NCBI RefSeq assembly: GCF_001984125.1
Contig: NZ_MTQL01000007.1
Coordinates: forward strand, 992,001-1,056,000
Origin: Leifsonia sp. ALI-44-B
Lineage (GTDB): Bacteria > Actinomycetota > Actinomycetes > Actinomycetales > Microbacteriaceae
Direction: 5' to 3'
DNA: 64,000 nt
The first letter of the stretch is position 1, and each line of letters begins with the position of its first letter. The notes beneath the pieces were generated by a model, which had not been told where the DNA came from, did not search any database, and was given only the letters and a program-made list of their open reading frames with translations. The position numbers and the translations under genes were made by a program. Positions 41,978 to 50,394 of the stretch are shown here, piece by piece.

Positions 41978-43138
41978 ATGACGAACGCAGGCGCACCCCT
42001 TTACGATCCCGGTTCCGTCGCCGCGGGTGTTTCCCTGGCGAAACCGACCGATCCCGCCGCGCGGGTTGCGGCGGCGAAGTCCGACTCCGCCATCAGCGCC
42101 CAGCCCGCGGCCCCGTTCACAACGCCCGTGGCCCCGTTCGCAACGCCCGTGGACTCGTTCGATCCGGCTGGCGCGCGCTCCCTCTCGACCGCGCGCTGGA
42201 CCCTCGCGCTCGCCCTGTTCCTCGTCCTCGCCTTCGGGCTCGCGTGGCTCGTCGCTGCTCCGCTCTGGATCGACGGCGGCCTCGCCAATCCCCTCGCGCC
42301 GCAACTGGCCATCGCCATGATGCTCACCCCGACCATCGCCGTCGCGGTCGTCATCGCAACGGTCGACCGGGGCCGCTGGCCGCTGCGCCGCCTGGGCCTC
42401 TGGCCGCTCACGCCCGCACCCCGCTTCCTGGGCTACTGCGCCATCGCGCTGTTCGGCACCATCGCCCTCGTCTTCGCGTCACTGCCCGTCGGCGCCCTCT
42501 TCGGCGTCTACCCGGCCGACTTCGTCACCTTCTCGGGCTTCCGCGAGCTCATCGAGCAATCCATCGCCCGGGCCGGCCTCACGGGAGACGCCGCAGCCCT
42601 TCCCGCCCCGATCGCCCTGCTCGTCGCCGCCCAATTCCTCAACGTGCTGATCGGCGCGCTGCTCAACGTCCTCCCCGCCCTCGGCGAAGAGCTCGGCTGG
42701 CGCGGATGGTTGCTTCCCCACCTCCTGCGCCTCGGCCTCGTGCCCGCACTGCTGCTCTCGGGCCTCATCTGGGGCCTCTGGCACGCGCCGCTCATCCTCC
42801 TCGGCTACAACTATCCCGGCGCGCCCGGCTGGCTCGCGCTCCTCCTCATGGTCGGCGTCTGCACGGTGACGGGTGCCGTCTTCGGCTGGCTGCGGTTGCG
42901 CTCCGAGTCGGTGTGGCCGGCCGCCATCGCCCACGGCGCCTTCAACGCGGCCGCGGGGTTCTCCATCGTGTTCGTCGCGAGCGGCCACGAGGTCGACACC
43001 GTGCACGCGGGCATCCTCGGGTGGTCCGGATGGCTTGTGCCGCTCGTGCTCGTCATCGTGCTCGCCGCGACCGGGCAGTTCCGACCGTCGCCCGCCTGGG
43101 CCGAACGAGCCGGGCGCTCACGCATGTTCGTGAGCTGA
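41978..43138 (+). CDS. CPBP-family intramembrane glutamic endopeptidase
   Basis: 386-residue membrane protease of the CPBP/ABI (Rce1-like) family. About 70 disordered N-terminal residues rich in Ala and Pro precede seven or eight spans. Motif 1 is EELGWRGWLLP with the Glu pair and Arg; motif 2 is GLIWGLWHAPLIL with His; motif 3 is IAHGAFNAAAG with His and Asn, so the catalytic set is complete. ATG at 41978 follows GAGGGGACGG. It is divergent from the glycosylase gene. The family cleaves prenylated proteins or takes part in peptide immunity; the target here is unknown. Confidence 0.88.
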   Translation: MTNAGAPLYDPGSVAAGVSLAKPTDPAARVAAAKSDSAISAQPAAPFTTPVAPFATPVDSFDPAGARSLSTARWTLALALFLVLAFGLAWLVAAPLWIDGGLANPLAPQLAIAMMLTPTIAVAVVIATVDRGRWPLRRLGLWPLTPAPRFLGYCAIALFGTIALVFASLPVGALFGVYPADFVTFSGFRELIEQSIARAGLTGDAAALPAPIALLVAAQFLNVLIGALLNVLPALGEELGWRGWLLPHLLRLGLVPALLLSGLIWGLWHAPLILLGYNYPGAPGWLALLLMVGVCTVTGAVFGWLRLRSESVWPAAIAHGAFNAAAGFSIVFVASGHEVDTVHAGILGWSGWLVPLVLVIVLAATGQFRPSPAWAERAGRSRMFVS

Positions 43139-43305
43139 GATCATCCGCCCTCTGTCGCGCGAAAGCTGAACCTTCGCGGCCCGTTCACCTGCCGGTTACC
43201 GAGCGGCCAGGGCGCCGACCCCGCCGCTGCCTACTGTCGAAGATCTGGGGGCGCCGCCGTCGCAGTTGGCACCGGCATCCGACACAACCGAGGGAGGGCG
43301 AACGG

Positions 43306-44547
43306 ATGTCTCACACCATCGTCGCCGCGAACAGCACCGACGTCTTGATCAAGCCGGCGCCCGTGGCCATGGTGTGGACGGGCGCCGGTTCGTCCCTCGC
43401 CGAGATCGCCGTTCCGGGGGTGGCGCTGGCAGAAGGGGATCTGCTGGTCGCCGTGGAACTCGCGACCGTGTCGGGTGCCGATGTGCGAGCTGTCGCCGAG
43501 GCGACGGGTGCACCGCTCGTCTTGGGCCACGAACAGGTCGGCCGCATCGTGGCGATGGGGGGCGCCCCCGGCTCAGACGGTGTGTCGATCTCGGGCGGGC
43601 GGGCCATCGCGGCCGATGGCCGGGAACTCGTCGTGGGCATGCGGGTGGTGTGGGCCGAGACCGTTGCCTGCCGCACGTGCAGCCGCTGCCTGGCCGACGC
43701 GCCGCGGGACTGCACCCGGCCCTCACGCTACGGGCACGATCGCGTGCACCGCGGGTGGGAGCTCTCGGGCGGATTCGCGAGCCACGTTCAGGTCTTGGCG
43801 GGCACGGCCGTCGCCATCGTCGACGAGACGACGCCCGCGACCGTTTTGGCGCCGACGCCCGGGGCCGTCGCCCGCGCGGCCGCTGCCCTGCGCACCGCCG
43901 CCACCCTCCGTTTACTCTCCGTCGGCCGATCGGGCCCCAGCTGCGGGCTCGACGGCCGAACCGTGCTCGTCGCGGGCGCCGGGATGATGGGCCTCGCGGC
44001 CGCCGCGCTCGCCGCCGAGGCCGGGGCCATCGTCATCGTGTCTGAACCGGACGAGACGCGCCGCCAGTTGGCGCTCGACTTCGGGGCGACCGCCGTCGCC
44101 GATCCATCGCTCGGTCGCCGGGCCCCCGGCGGCCTCGGCTGGGCTCTCAACGAGCTGGCTATCGCGGGTCGCGAACCCGTCAGCGTGGCCATCGAGACCT
44201 CCGGTGCGCTAGCCGCCGTGGACGGGGCCCGCGCGGTGCTCGTCGACGGTGGCGTGCTCGTTCTTGCGGGGGCCGCCGACGCAGTGGGCACCCCACCTTC
44301 GACAGAGAGCCTGGCCGCGGGCGGCGACATCGCGCCGGCCGCGCTCGTGCGACACCGCCACACGGTCGCGGGTCTGCACGACTACCTTCCCGAAGATCTG
44401 CTGCGGGCCGTCGAATTCGCCCGGATGGCATGGCACCGGCATCCCTTCGCCGCCCTGGTCGGCGACACCCTCCCCCTCGCGCGAGCCAACGACGCTCTCG
44501 ACCTCGCCGCGGCGGGCACCCACGTCCGCGTGGGCCTCGTCCCGTAA
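43306..44547 (+). CDS. Zinc-type alcohol dehydrogenase homologue lacking catalytic zinc ligands
   Basis: 413-residue medium-chain dehydrogenase/reductase-like protein. The catalytic-domain motif that normally reads GxCGTD is SGAD, so Ser56 replaces the first catalytic-zinc Cys; His75-Glu76 (LGHEQVG) remains. The third ligand Cys, expected in the ATVLAPTPGAVARAAAALRTAAT region, is absent. The structural-zinc lobe is intact (Cys122, 125, 128, 136). The cofactor fold shows VLVAGAGMMGLAAAALAAEAGA. ATG 43306 follows GAGGGAGGGCG, and TACTGT near 43232 is a possible -10 box. The arrangement resembles phosphonate-associated ADHs, but no phosphonate gene is nearby. It may be a pseudoenzyme. Confidence 0.75.
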   Translation: MSHTIVAANSTDVLIKPAPVAMVWTGAGSSLAEIAVPGVALAEGDLLVAVELATVSGADVRAVAEATGAPLVLGHEQVGRIVAMGGAPGSDGVSISGGRAIAADGRELVVGMRVVWAETVACRTCSRCLADAPRDCTRPSRYGHDRVHRGWELSGGFASHVQVLAGTAVAIVDETTPATVLAPTPGAVARAAAALRTAATLRLLSVGRSGPSCGLDGRTVLVAGAGMMGLAAAALAAEAGAIVIVSEPDETRRQLALDFGATAVADPSLGRRAPGGLGWALNELAIAGREPVSVAIETSGALAAVDGARAVLVDGGVLVLAGAADAVGTPPSTESLAAGGDIAPAALVRHRHTVAGLHDYLPEDLLRAVEFARMAWHRHPFAALVGDTLPLARANDALDLAAAGTHVRVGLVP

Positions 44548-44557
44548 CAGCACCGCA

Positions 44558-44613
44558 ACGTTCAGCGCTCAACGTTCGGCCTTTGGCGCTCAGCGCTCAG
44601 CGCTCAGCGCTAG
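44558..44613. repeat. Second heptanucleotide repeat array
   Basis: Eight consecutive 7-bp units in one register: ACGTTCA, GCGCTCA, ACGTTCG, GCCTTTG, three GCGCTCA and GCGCTAG. It starts 11 bases after the ADH-like gene stop. The unit differs from that of the array at 40840, but the period is the same. Confidence 0.75.
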
Positions 44614-44648
44614 CGTGCGGCGCGCGGCGGCGGCACCCCGATCGGGCA

Positions 44649-44689
44649 CACGACAGGGCGGGAGCTCGAAAGCGTCCCGCCCTGTTGTG
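44649..44689. terminator. Bidirectional terminator between ADH-like and Mn-catalase genes
   Basis: A perfect 11-bp stem (ACAGGGCGGGA and its complement, 44653-44663 with 44675-44685) extended outward by CAC/GTG-type pairs with one wobble. It lies between convergent genes. Confidence 0.85.
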
Positions 44690-44743
44690 GTGTGGCCCGG
44701 CCGCCACCTGTATCACCGAGCGTGGCCGGGCCCGTAGTGCGAC

Positions 44744-45622
44744 CTACTGGAGGGCGTCCTTGACGGCCGTCTTGGCCTTCGAGAGGAGTCCGCCCGGGTC
44801 GGGCATGGTGCCGTAGAGCGTCGGGTCCGGCGTGGTGGGCGGCGGCATAGGAACGCTCGACGTGGGGCCGTCGTGGTAGGTGAACTCGCCGTGGCCGTCG
44901 GGCGTGGGGCCCGAAGCCCAGGAGCCTTCCTTGGCGGCCTGGCCGTCCGAGAAGTTGAGGTACTGGTAGGACACGTCGCGCTCCTCCTTGTCGATGGGGA
45001 ACTTGTTCGGCACGGGCAGCATTTCGAGGCCGTCGGTCTCGAGCTCCTTCGCGGCCGTGATCCACTGGTTCTGGTGCATCGTGTCGCGGGCCAGCAGGAA
45101 CGACAGCAGGCTCTTCACACCCGAGTCGTCGGTCATGTTGTAGAGGCGGGCGACCTGCAGGCGGCCCTGCATCTCGGCGTTGGCGTTGGCCGTGAAGTCG
45201 GCGAGCATATTGCCGGATGCCGTGATGTAGCTGCCCTGCCACGGGTTGCCGTTGCTGTCCACCGGGCGTGCACCCGCGCCGGCGACGATGGCGTGCTGCA
45301 CGTCTGTTCCGCCGATGACGGCCGCGAGCGTCGGGTCGTTCTTGACGGCACGCTCGGTTTCTTCGGCGGGGGCCTTCTCGAGCAGCTGGGCGATCATGAT
45401 GGCGAGCATCTCGACGTGGCCCATTTCCTCGGCGCCGATGCCGTAGAGCAGGTCGCGGTACTTGCCGGGGATGTGCGAGTTCCACGCCTGGAAGCCGTAC
45501 TGCATCGCGACGGTGATCTCACCGTACTGACCTCCCAGCACCTCCTGGAGTTTGCGGGCGAAAAGCGCGTCTGGCTTATCGGGTGTGGCGCTGTGTTGCA
45601 GTTCTTGACGGTGAAAAAACAT
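44744..45622 (-). CDS. Manganese catalase
   Basis: 292-residue dimanganese catalase that breaks down hydrogen peroxide in the cytoplasm. Metal ligands can be placed: Glu in GQYGEITVAMQY, Glu and His in GAEEMGHVEM, Glu in ANAEMQGRLQ, and His in ARDTMHQNQW. MFFHRQELQHSATPDKPDALFARKLQEVLGGQ is the family N-terminus. The C-terminal 35 residues are Pro/Thr-rich. ATG 45622 has GAAGGAG upstream. A minus-strand promoter-like pair (TTTGAC and TAACGT) lies about 80 bases upstream. Confidence 0.96.
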   Translation of the reverse strand: MFFHRQELQHSATPDKPDALFARKLQEVLGGQYGEITVAMQYGFQAWNSHIPGKYRDLLYGIGAEEMGHVEMLAIMIAQLLEKAPAEETERAVKNDPTLAAVIGGTDVQHAIVAGAGARPVDSNGNPWQGSYITASGNMLADFTANANAEMQGRLQVARLYNMTDDSGVKSLLSFLLARDTMHQNQWITAAKELETDGLEMLPVPNKFPIDKEERDVSYQYLNFSDGQAAKEGSWASGPTPDGHGEFTYHDGPTSSVPMPPPTTPDPTLYGTMPDPGGLLSKAKTAVKDALQ

Positions 45623-45701
45623 CTACATTCACTCCTTCAATGATCCGTCGCGCGGCCCGAGGGGGACGGGCAGGATGCCCGGTGGCTGCGCGTTGGACCC
45701 C

Positions 45702-45729
45702 ACGTTAGGGGGGTGCCTGAATCGTCAAA
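45702..45729 (-). promoter_or_regulatory. Possible promoter of the Mn-catalase gene
   Basis: On the minus strand TTTGAC (45729-45724) and TAACGT (45707-45702) are separated by 16 bases. It would give a leader of about 70 bases. Confidence 0.45.
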
Positions 45730-45758
45730 AGAGGGGAGACAAATCGGGGTGACGTGTC

Positions 45759-46529
45759 CTAAAATCGCGGGTTGCGGTGCGGGGGAGAGGCGTTGAAACG
45801 GCGCAGGATGCGGCGCCACGGCAGCTCGTCGGGCCAGTGCGAGCGCAGAGTGTGCATGCCCCGGTCGAAGCGGGTGGCGAGCGACGACATGCTCCGGAAC
45901 GGGCGCGCCGAGATGCGCATGTCGACGGTGGGAACGAAGCGCACGGGCCAGAGCGGGTCGAGGTGGAGTGAGACATCCATATCGTCGTGCAGGTGGGAGT
46001 CGTGGCGGTGAACGTCGCCGCTGATGCTGGCCCAGGCATCCGCTCGGATGGCGCAGTTCGAGCCGAACAAGGGCGGGCGGCCGAGCGCCAGGCCGACGAG
46101 CGCGAAGTAGGCGCCGAGATAGACGAACGCGCCGACGTAGCGCAGGGGTGCCGGCCCGTCGTGGAAGGCTGCGGGACCCGTCACGGCGGCCGGTTGTGGT
46201 TCGCGCAGCATGGCCTCTTCGACGCGTTCGAGCCAGCGCTCGCCGGGCACGCAATCGGCGTCGAGGCGCGCGAGGATGCTGCCCGTCGCGGCGTCGAAAC
46301 CGGCCGAGGATGCCGCGGGGATTCCACGGCGGGACTCCCGCACGACGCGCGCACCGAACTGCCGGGCCACGTCGGCGCTGTCGTCGGTCGACCCGTTATC
46401 GACGACCACGATCTCGTCGGGCGGCCGCGTCTGGGCCAGGAGGGCGGTCAGGCACGTGCGCAGGTGTTCGGCGTCATCGAGCACCGGGATGACGACGGAC
46501 ACGGTGGATGGCGGGAGGGGATCTGTCAT
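45759..46529 (-). CDS. Glycosyltransferase family 2 protein
   Basis: 256-residue GT-A glycosyltransferase: STVSVVIPVLDDAEHLRTCLTALLAQTRPPDEIVVVDNGSTDDSADVA forms the nucleotide-sugar site, RLDADCVPGERWLE carries the DxD, and HDDMDVSLHLDPLWPVRFV the ED-like catalytic region. One or two hydrophobic segments (YVGAFVYLGAYFALVGLALG) suggest membrane association. The start MTDPLPP at 46529 has GAGG three bases upstream. It is divergent from the HEAT-like gene. Donor and acceptor are unknown. Confidence 0.87.
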   Translation of the reverse strand: MTDPLPPSTVSVVIPVLDDAEHLRTCLTALLAQTRPPDEIVVVDNGSTDDSADVARQFGARVVRESRRGIPAASSAGFDAATGSILARLDADCVPGERWLERVEEAMLREPQPAAVTGPAAFHDGPAPLRYVGAFVYLGAYFALVGLALGRPPLFGSNCAIRADAWASISGDVHRHDSHLHDDMDVSLHLDPLWPVRFVPTVDMRISARPFRSMSSLATRFDRGMHTLRSHWPDELPWRRILRRFNASPPHRNPRF

Positions 46530-46691
46530 CGTCCTCGAACTGTAGATGACGCACCCTGCCGTGTCCTCCCCCTGGACAGGTCGCCGCCGGGGCCGTATGG
46601 AGGGTGTGGTTCGGTGCCGACGGACCACGTCGCGCAACCGTCGCCGCCGACATCCGGGGCGTCTGTCGGCGGCGGCCGTTAAGCTTCACAG

Positions 46692-47423
46692 ATGAGTCGC
46701 ACACCCGCACGCCGTCAAGAACCCGCCCCGATCAGCCGCGACGCCCTCCTCGCCCTCGAGCCGGATGACCTCGACGAGGCGTTGTACAAACGCTCGGGTC
46801 TGCCCGGTCGCGCCAACGTGGCGTTGCTCGACATGGCCTCGGAGGCGCTCCCGCTCGACGAGCTGCGACGCCTGTCGGGTTCGCGCGAGGAATACCTCGC
46901 CATGGTCGGTGCCGCGGGTGTCGCCCGAGCTTTCGGTGGCCCGCACGACCTCGCCGAAGAACTGGCGAAAAATCTCGATGCGCTCGCCGCCGACCCCCGT
47001 TGGCGCGTGCGCGACGCCGTGGCCCGAGGTTTGCAGAAGGGTGCCGACGAGCACGCCGAACCCGTTCTCGGCCTGGTCGAGGGGTGGGCCGATTCGGGCG
47101 ATATCGTGCTCGTGCGCACGGCCGTGGAAACGGTGTGCGAGCCTCGGGTGCTCGAGAACGCCGCCGCCCGCCAGGTGGCCGTGCAAGCGTGTGAGCGCGC
47201 CATGGCCCTGCTCGCGCAGGTCGACGGGCCGCTCGGCGCCGAGGAGCGTTCGCTCGCGGCCACCATGTCCTACGCGTGGAGCATCATCGTGCTCGCCGAC
47301 CCCGACGAGGTGCTGCCGCTCTGGCACGCGCTCGAGCAGGACCCGTCGCCCGTGGTGCAGCGCATCGTCAGCGACAACGTGACGAAGACTCCGCTCGGGC
47401 GCCTGCTCGACGAGCGCGGTTAG
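46692..47423 (+). CDS. HEAT-repeat-like conserved protein
   Basis: 243-residue all-helical protein: PRWRVRDAVARGLQKGADEHAEPVLGLVEGWADSGDIVLVRTAVETVCEP and SPVVQRIVSDNVTKTPLGRL look like HEAT or AlkD-type repeats (the VRTAVE and VRRIVS patterns). No catalytic motif is obvious. ATG 46692 lies exactly six bases after TAAGCT, a leaderless start. Its stop codon is part of the TAGACT -10 box of the next gene, ten bases ahead of that start. Function unknown. Confidence 0.75.
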   Translation: MSRTPARRQEPAPISRDALLALEPDDLDEALYKRSGLPGRANVALLDMASEALPLDELRRLSGSREEYLAMVGAAGVARAFGGPHDLAEELAKNLDALAADPRWRVRDAVARGLQKGADEHAEPVLGLVEGWADSGDIVLVRTAVETVCEPRVLENAAARQVAVQACERAMALLAQVDGPLGAEERSLAATMSYAWSIIVLADPDEVLPLWHALEQDPSPVVQRIVSDNVTKTPLGRLLDERG

Positions 47424-47432
47424 ACTTTTCGC

Positions 47433-48176
47433 ATGGCGGTCACCCAGGCGCACGAAGGTGTCTTCAAGCATCCGACCTACCCCGGTTTGTATGTCGTCGA
47501 TCCGGCCCAGGCCCACACCCCAGCCCGTGCCGAGCTGTCGCTCGAGGCGCTGAGGGAGGCCGCCGCCGCGCGCAAGAGCAGCCGGCGCGTGCGAACCATC
47601 GTCATCTTCGTGATCACGCTCGTGGTCGTTTTCGCGATCTTGAGCGCCATCGGCTACAACACGTTCTCGAGCATCTTCATCGCGATCGGCGCGGGCATCG
47701 TGGTCGACTCCATCCTGTTGCCGCTGCTCTACCGCCCCGGCCAGACCGTGCCGGCCGACGACGTCATCGAGTCGGGCGCCGCGCTCAGCCTGCAGAGCCT
47801 CGACGGCTACGGTGTGCCCGTCGGCGACTCGACACCGTGGTCGACGCTCTGGCAGCTGGCTTCGGCCTACGCCATCGTCGACGACGAGGAAGCCGCGCTC
47901 GACGACCTCGAATACTGGAAGTGGCAGGCCGAAGCGGCTTCGGGCGGCCACGACGCAGCCGCGCCGCGTGGCGCGGCCCGTCGCTCCGAGGATGACGACG
48001 AACCCGGAGCGGAAGCCGTCACCGAAGCAGATGTCGACCGCCAACGTCTGCGCCGCGACCTCGCGCTCGCCGAAGCCGACTCTCTCGCGACCCGCCTCGG
48101 CTACCCGCCCGCGCCGCGCACGCCGGGCCACCCGCATCCGCTCACCGAAACGCGCCCGGGCGACGACCTCGTCTGA
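47433..48176 (+). CDS. Conserved membrane protein, function unknown
   Basis: 247-residue protein with a soluble N-terminus (HPTYPGLYVVDPAQ), two adjacent spans (about residues 54-90) and a long acidic cytoplasmic tail. The tail has several Asp/Glu clusters and an Arg-rich helical part (DVDRQRLRRDLALAEADSLATRLG). ATG 47433 lies exactly six bases after TAGACT (47421-47426), which overlaps the stop of the upstream gene. I do not recognise the family. Confidence 0.75.
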   Translation: MAVTQAHEGVFKHPTYPGLYVVDPAQAHTPARAELSLEALREAAAARKSSRRVRTIVIFVITLVVVFAILSAIGYNTFSSIFIAIGAGIVVDSILLPLLYRPGQTVPADDVIESGAALSLQSLDGYGVPVGDSTPWSTLWQLASAYAIVDDEEAALDDLEYWKWQAEAASGGHDAAAPRGAARRSEDDDEPGAEAVTEADVDRQRLRRDLALAEADSLATRLGYPPAPRTPGHPHPLTETRPGDDLV

Positions 48177-48215
48177 TTCGTCGGCGCTAGCATCGGCGCC
48201 GTGGCCTGAACCGGC

Positions 48216-49043
48216 CTAGCGGGCCTGGGCGACGAGTTCGGCGCGCGAGCGGGCGCCGGCCTTGCGGAGCAGGTTCGAGACGTGGAACTTGACCGTGTTG
48301 TCGCTGATGCCGAGCGTGCGGGCGATGTCTTTGTTGCGTGAGCCCGAGGCGAGAAGGCGCAGGACCTCGCGTTCGCGCGGGCTTAGGGTGACGGCATCCG
48401 TCAGATGATCGGGCTCAGCCGGGGGATCGAGGGGGAGGGCGATCGAGAGCTCGGAACCCCAGCCGGGCGTCGACGCCACGTTGAGCTTGCCGTCGAGGGC
48501 CGTGACCCGCTCGGCGATGGGCCTCAGCGAATCGTCGTGCGCCGTGAGCTCGCCGCGGCCGTCGTCGCGGATGCCGATGAGGAGGTTGAGGCCGTCGCAG
48601 TCCCACTGGATGCGCACGCGGCGCGTCACCCCGGTGTCGACGAATGCCAGCACGGCGCTGCGCACGATCGCGCGCGCGGCGTGAGCGACCTCGCCCGGCA
48701 GGGCCCGGCCCGTGACGGGTGGCTCGACGAATTGTACGTCGAGGTCGCCGAATCGAGCGAGCGGGCGGAGATCGGCCTGCAGGCGCGCAAACGCACCGAC
48801 GACGGGTTCGAGCATGGCCTCGCGCTGCTCGTCGGTCGCGACGCGGATCTGCACGAGCGCGGCGGCCGCGACATCGATGGCCATGGTGCGCGCGGCCGTG
48901 TCGGAGAGGCGGCCCGAGCGCAGGATCGCCAGGATCGACTCGAGCGCGAGGGCCTGCCGGTCGGCCTGCTCGGCGGCCGTGTGCGCGTGCTCGAGGAGCA
49001 GCTCGCGCGTGGCGAGTTCGGCGGGGGCGGGCTCGGTCTGCAT
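48216..49043 (-). CDS. Histidine-kinase-like ATPase domain fused to a LuxR-type DNA-binding domain
   Basis: 275-residue regulator. Residues 5-105 are helical (a dimerisation/DHp-like region without an obvious phosphoacceptor). Residues 110-195 resemble a HATPase_c domain ([23 protein letters not shown], then [33 protein letters not shown]). Residues 210-270 are a LuxR/NarL helix-turn-helix ([44 protein letters not shown]). Kinase-like and DNA-binding modules usually sit in separate proteins. ATG 49043 lies seven bases after TAGGGT. It is divergent from hxlBA and may regulate it (inference). Confidence 0.8.
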   Translation of the reverse strand: MQTEPAPAELATRELLLEHAHTAAEQADRQALALESILAILRSGRLSDTAARTMAIDVAAAALVQIRVATDEQREAMLEPVVGAFARLQADLRPLARFGDLDVQFVEPPVTGRALPGEVAHAARAIVRSAVLAFVDTGVTRRVRIQWDCDGLNLLIGIRDDGRGELTAHDDSLRPIAERVTALDGKLNVASTPGWGSELSIALPLDPPAEPDHLTDAVTLSPREREVLRLLASGSRNKDIARTLGISDNTVKFHVSNLLRKAGARSRAELVAQAR

Positions 49044-49144
49044 GCCACCCACCCTACTCTCGCGATCCACCCTGTCCGAATGGGTAGGGTGAACGCTTCC
49101 AACGGGTGGCCGCACGCGCGAGCTAGCCCTCGCAGACTAGAGAA

Positions 49145-49714
49145 ATGCCCGCTGACACCGACATCGAATCGACCGCTCTGGCCGCCATCATGGCCGAACT
49201 CGACGCCCTCGCCGAGAACATCGACGATCGTCAGCTCGAGGCCGTCGCGAGCTTGCTCTCCGACGCAGACCGCGTATTCGTCCAGGGCGCCGGCCGCTCG
49301 GGCTTCGCGCTGCAGATGACGGCCATGCGCCTCATGCACCTCGGCCTGACGGTCTTCGTCGTCGGCGAGACCACGACGCCCGCCATCCGCGAGGGTGACG
49401 TGTTGCTCGCCGCCAGCGGGTCGGGCACCACCGGCAGCGTCGTGAACGCGGCCGAGACGGCGCGTTCGGTTTCGGCGCGCATCGCGGCCATCACGACCGC
49501 GGCCGATTCGCCGCTCGCCGATCTCGCCGACGTCACGGTCGTCGTCCCGGCCGCCACCAAGCTCGACCGCTCCGGCACCGCCTCGGCGCAATACGCCGGC
49601 AGCCTGTTCGAGCAGGCGGTGGTGCTGATCGGTGACGCCGTGTTCCACCAGCTGTGGAAGGCGTCCGGGCTCACGGCCGACGATATCTGGCCGCGCCACG
49701 CAAACCTCGAGTAG
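49145..49714 (+). CDS. hxlB: 6-phospho-3-hexuloisomerase
   Basis: 189-residue SIS-domain isomerase converting hexulose-6-phosphate to fructose-6-phosphate, the second step of the ribulose monophosphate route for formaldehyde. VFVQGAGRSGFALQMTAMRLMHLGLTVFVVGETTTPAIREGDVLLAASGSGTTGSVV carries the sugar-phosphate loop. LDRSGTASAQYAGSLFEQAVVLIGDAVF, with its catalytic Glu and the FxQ-like region, is specific to PHI. ATG 49145; TAGGGT at 49085-49090 may be the -10 box of the operon. hxlA follows after 52 bases. Confidence 0.93.
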   Translation: MPADTDIESTALAAIMAELDALAENIDDRQLEAVASLLSDADRVFVQGAGRSGFALQMTAMRLMHLGLTVFVVGETTTPAIREGDVLLAASGSGTTGSVVNAAETARSVSARIAAITTAADSPLADLADVTVVVPAATKLDRSGTASAQYAGSLFEQAVVLIGDAVFHQLWKASGLTADDIWPRHANLE

Positions 49715-49766
49715 GGCTCACGCTTCTCGCTCCTCCATCCATCGACACCCGTCAAGGAAGAACACA

Positions 49767-50390
49767 ATGAAACTGCAATTCGCCATGGACACCCTCACGA
49801 CCGACGCCGCCCTCGAACTGGCCGCCGCCGCCGCACCCCACGTCGACATCATCGAGCTCGGCACCCCGCTCATCAAGAGCGCCGGCCTCAGCGCCATCAC
49901 GGCCATCAAGGACGCCCACCCCGACAAGATCGTCTTCGCCGACCTCAAGACGATGGATGCCGGTGAGCTCGAAGCCGATATCGCCTTCCAGGCCGGAGCT
50001 GACCTCGTGACCGTTCTCGGTGTCGCGGGCGACAGCACCATCGTCGGAGCCGTCAAGGCCGCCACGAAGCACGGCAAGGGCATCGTCGTCGACCTCATCG
50101 GCGTCCCCGACAAGTCCGCCCGCGCGAAGGAGGTCGTGGCCCTCGGCGCCCAGTTCGTCGAGATGCACGCGGGCCTCGACGAGCAGGCCGAGGATGGCTT
50201 CACGTTCGGCACGCTGCTGACCGATGGCACATCCTCGGGCGTGCCGTTCTCGGTGGCCGGCGGAATCACCGTCGACACCATCGAATCGGTGCAGGAGTCC
50301 GGCGCCGACGTTGCCGTTGCCGGCAGCGCCATCTACAGCGCCCCCGACGTCGGAGCGGCCGCCGCGGCACTGCGCGCCAAGATCAAGTAA
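49767..50390 (+). CDS. hxlA: 3-hexulose-6-phosphate synthase
   Basis: 207-residue TIM-barrel aldolase that condenses formaldehyde with ribulose-5-phosphate. MKLQFAMDTLTTDAALEL, IIELGTPLIKSAG, ADLKTMDAGELEADIAFQAGAD (catalytic DxK-x-D) and FSVAGGITVDTIESVQESGADVAVAGSAIY are the orotidine-decarboxylase-like family motifs. ATG 49767 has AAGGAAG upstream. It forms an operon with hxlB, in the order hxlB-hxlA. It ends four bases before the stop of a convergent gene. Confidence 0.95.
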   Translation: MKLQFAMDTLTTDAALELAAAAAPHVDIIELGTPLIKSAGLSAITAIKDAHPDKIVFADLKTMDAGELEADIAFQAGADLVTVLGVAGDSTIVGAVKAATKHGKGIVVDLIGVPDKSARAKEVVALGAQFVEMHAGLDEQAEDGFTFGTLLTDGTSSGVPFSVAGGITVDTIESVQESGADVAVAGSAIYSAPDVGAAAAALRAKIK

Positions 50391-50394
50391 GTCG

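Noticed and set aside
41710-43305. An upstream in-frame extension of the ADH-like gene
   Set aside because: It runs through the CPBP protease gene in another frame, is extremely Arg-rich, and the ATG at 43306 has a good binding site.
43306-44547. Considered as part of a phosphonate degradation cluster because of the ADH subtype
   Set aside because: No phn genes or phosphonate transporter are nearby and the catalytic zinc site is lost.
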